Notes under the pieces: generated by a model
Told to the model about the DNA's origin: nothing
Seen by the model: the letters and a program-made list of their open reading frames with translations, nothing else
The model's database searches: none
Shown here: piece by piece, positions 7,227 through 7,692 of the stretch
How positions within the stretch are numbered: the first letter of the stretch is position 1
How the letters are laid out: the number at the start of each line of letters is the position of its first letter
Source: Alphaproteobacteria bacterium
Lineage (GTDB): Bacteria > Pseudomonadota > Alphaproteobacteria > Sphingomonadales > Sphingomonadaceae
Reading direction: 5' to 3'
DNA: 7,692 bases
NCBI GenBank assembly: GCA_016650315.1
Contig: JAENVZ010000131.1
Coordinates: forward strand, 1-7,692
Made by a program: the position numbers and the translations under genes

Positions 7227-7692
7227 TTATACGGCGCTACCCAGCGCCTGCGCGACTTTCACGAATTCCGCAACGCTTACTGTTTCGGCACGTCGTTGAG
7301 GATCGATCCCAATCGCGTCCAGCGCTGCCAATGCGCCCGGAACTGTCTTTAGGCTTTGCCGCAGCATTTTGCGCCGCTGTCCAAAGGCTGCGGCGGTTAG
7401 CTGTTCAAGCAGTTTGGGCGTGACGCCTTCAGGCGCGTCTGTGGGTTGGATATGGACCACTGCGGACATGACCTTGGGCGGTGGAGTGAAGGCGGAACGG
7501 TGGACTTTCATCGCCAGTTTTGCACTAGCTCGCCACTGGGCCAGCACCGATAGCCTGCCATAATGTTCCGTGTCCGTTTGCGCGACGATCCGTTCGGCCA
7601 CTTCATGCTGGAACATCAGGGTCAATGACGCCCACCATGGTCGCCATTGTGTCGTTGTCAACCATCCCACCAGCAATGCCGTGCCGACATTA
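7227..7692 (-). CDS. rsmA: 16S rRNA dimethyladenosine transferase, C-terminal part (partial)
   Basis: The frame enters from the right edge and ends in TAA at 7227-7229, giving 154 residues of RsmA (KsgA), which dimethylates two adjacent adenines in the 3' terminal helix of 16S rRNA late in small-subunit assembly. The window begins just inside the NLPYN-type catalytic motif: the first complete codons read [12 protein letters not shown]. Next come the family strings [23 protein letters not shown] and [14 protein letters not shown], then the helical C-terminal domain with [13 protein letters not shown], which contacts rRNA. The end ...[10 protein letters not shown] is the normal terminus. The N-terminal SAM-binding half lies outside the window. 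No sign of damage. It is convergent with the TPR gene. Confidence 0.95.
   Translation of the reverse strand, partial: NVGTALLVGWLTTTQWRPWWASLTLMFQHEVAERIVAQTDTEHYGRLSVLAQWRASAKLAMKVHRSAFTPPPKVMSAVVHIQPTDAPEGVTPKLLEQLTAAAFGQRRKMLRQSLKTVPGALAALDAIGIDPQRRAETVSVAEFVKVAQALGSAV
7233..7248. terminator. Possible shared hairpin at the rsmA/TPR convergence
   Basis: GGCGCT (7233-7238) and AGCGCC (7243-7248) form a 6-bp G/C-rich stem with a 4-base loop inside the last codons of rsmA, 14 bases past the TPR stop. A T-rich run does not follow closely on either strand, so it is a weak terminator candidate; it may only pause polymerase. Confidence 0.25.

Overview
The window reads as ordinary chromosomal backbone of an alphaproteobacterium, most likely in the Sphingomonadales. 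This rests on a moderately GC-rich composition, the flavour of the proteins (a TamB tail ending in a KDY motif, a QmcA-like SPFH protein paired with NfeD, a 485-residue IMP dehydrogenase, a RsmB/NOP-type methyltransferase and RsmA), and a type of extragenic palindromic repeat I associate with sphingomonads. The taxonomic call is an inference from memory of related proteins, not a search.

Layout. Bases 1-274 (+) hold the last 90 codons of a TamB-like translocation/assembly protein. Bases 275-435 are non-coding and repetitive: a terminator-like 11-bp hairpin, then a palindromic repeat interrupted by a second short repeat. On the minus strand, read from right to left, come a QmcA-like SPFH membrane protein (2951-1974), an NfeD-family partner joined to it by a one-base stop/start overlap (1974-1507), a 233-bp gap that may hold a 44-codon plus-strand ORF (1363-1497), a conserved-looking soluble protein of unknown function (1273-914), and a small ion-channel-like membrane protein with an atypical selectivity filter (873-436). 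Across a 68-bp divergent gap the plus strand carries a CitE/HpcH-like CoA-ester lyase (3020-3853), guaB (3962-5419), an RNA m5C methyltransferase of the RsmB/NOP group (5453-6634) and a secreted TPR protein (6691-7218). The C-terminal part of rsmA (7692-7227, minus) faces the TPR gene with 8 bp between the stop codons and runs off the window.

How the genes work together. QmcA-like and NfeD proteins form a recognised membrane-scaffold pair. guaB (GTP synthesis), the RNA methyltransferase and rsmA belong to nucleotide supply and rRNA maturation, and guaB to the TPR gene look like one transcriptional run. The 119-residue unknown and the channel lie 40 bp apart in the same direction and may be co-expressed.

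I found no mobile element, CRISPR array, tRNA or rRNA gene, and no clear case for a new multi-gene system. The items most worth checking are the channel filter (GYDD instead of GYGD), a strong hairpin that buries the ribosome binding site of the methyltransferase just after guaB, the repeat-within-a-repeat after tamB, and the unknown gene next to the channel.
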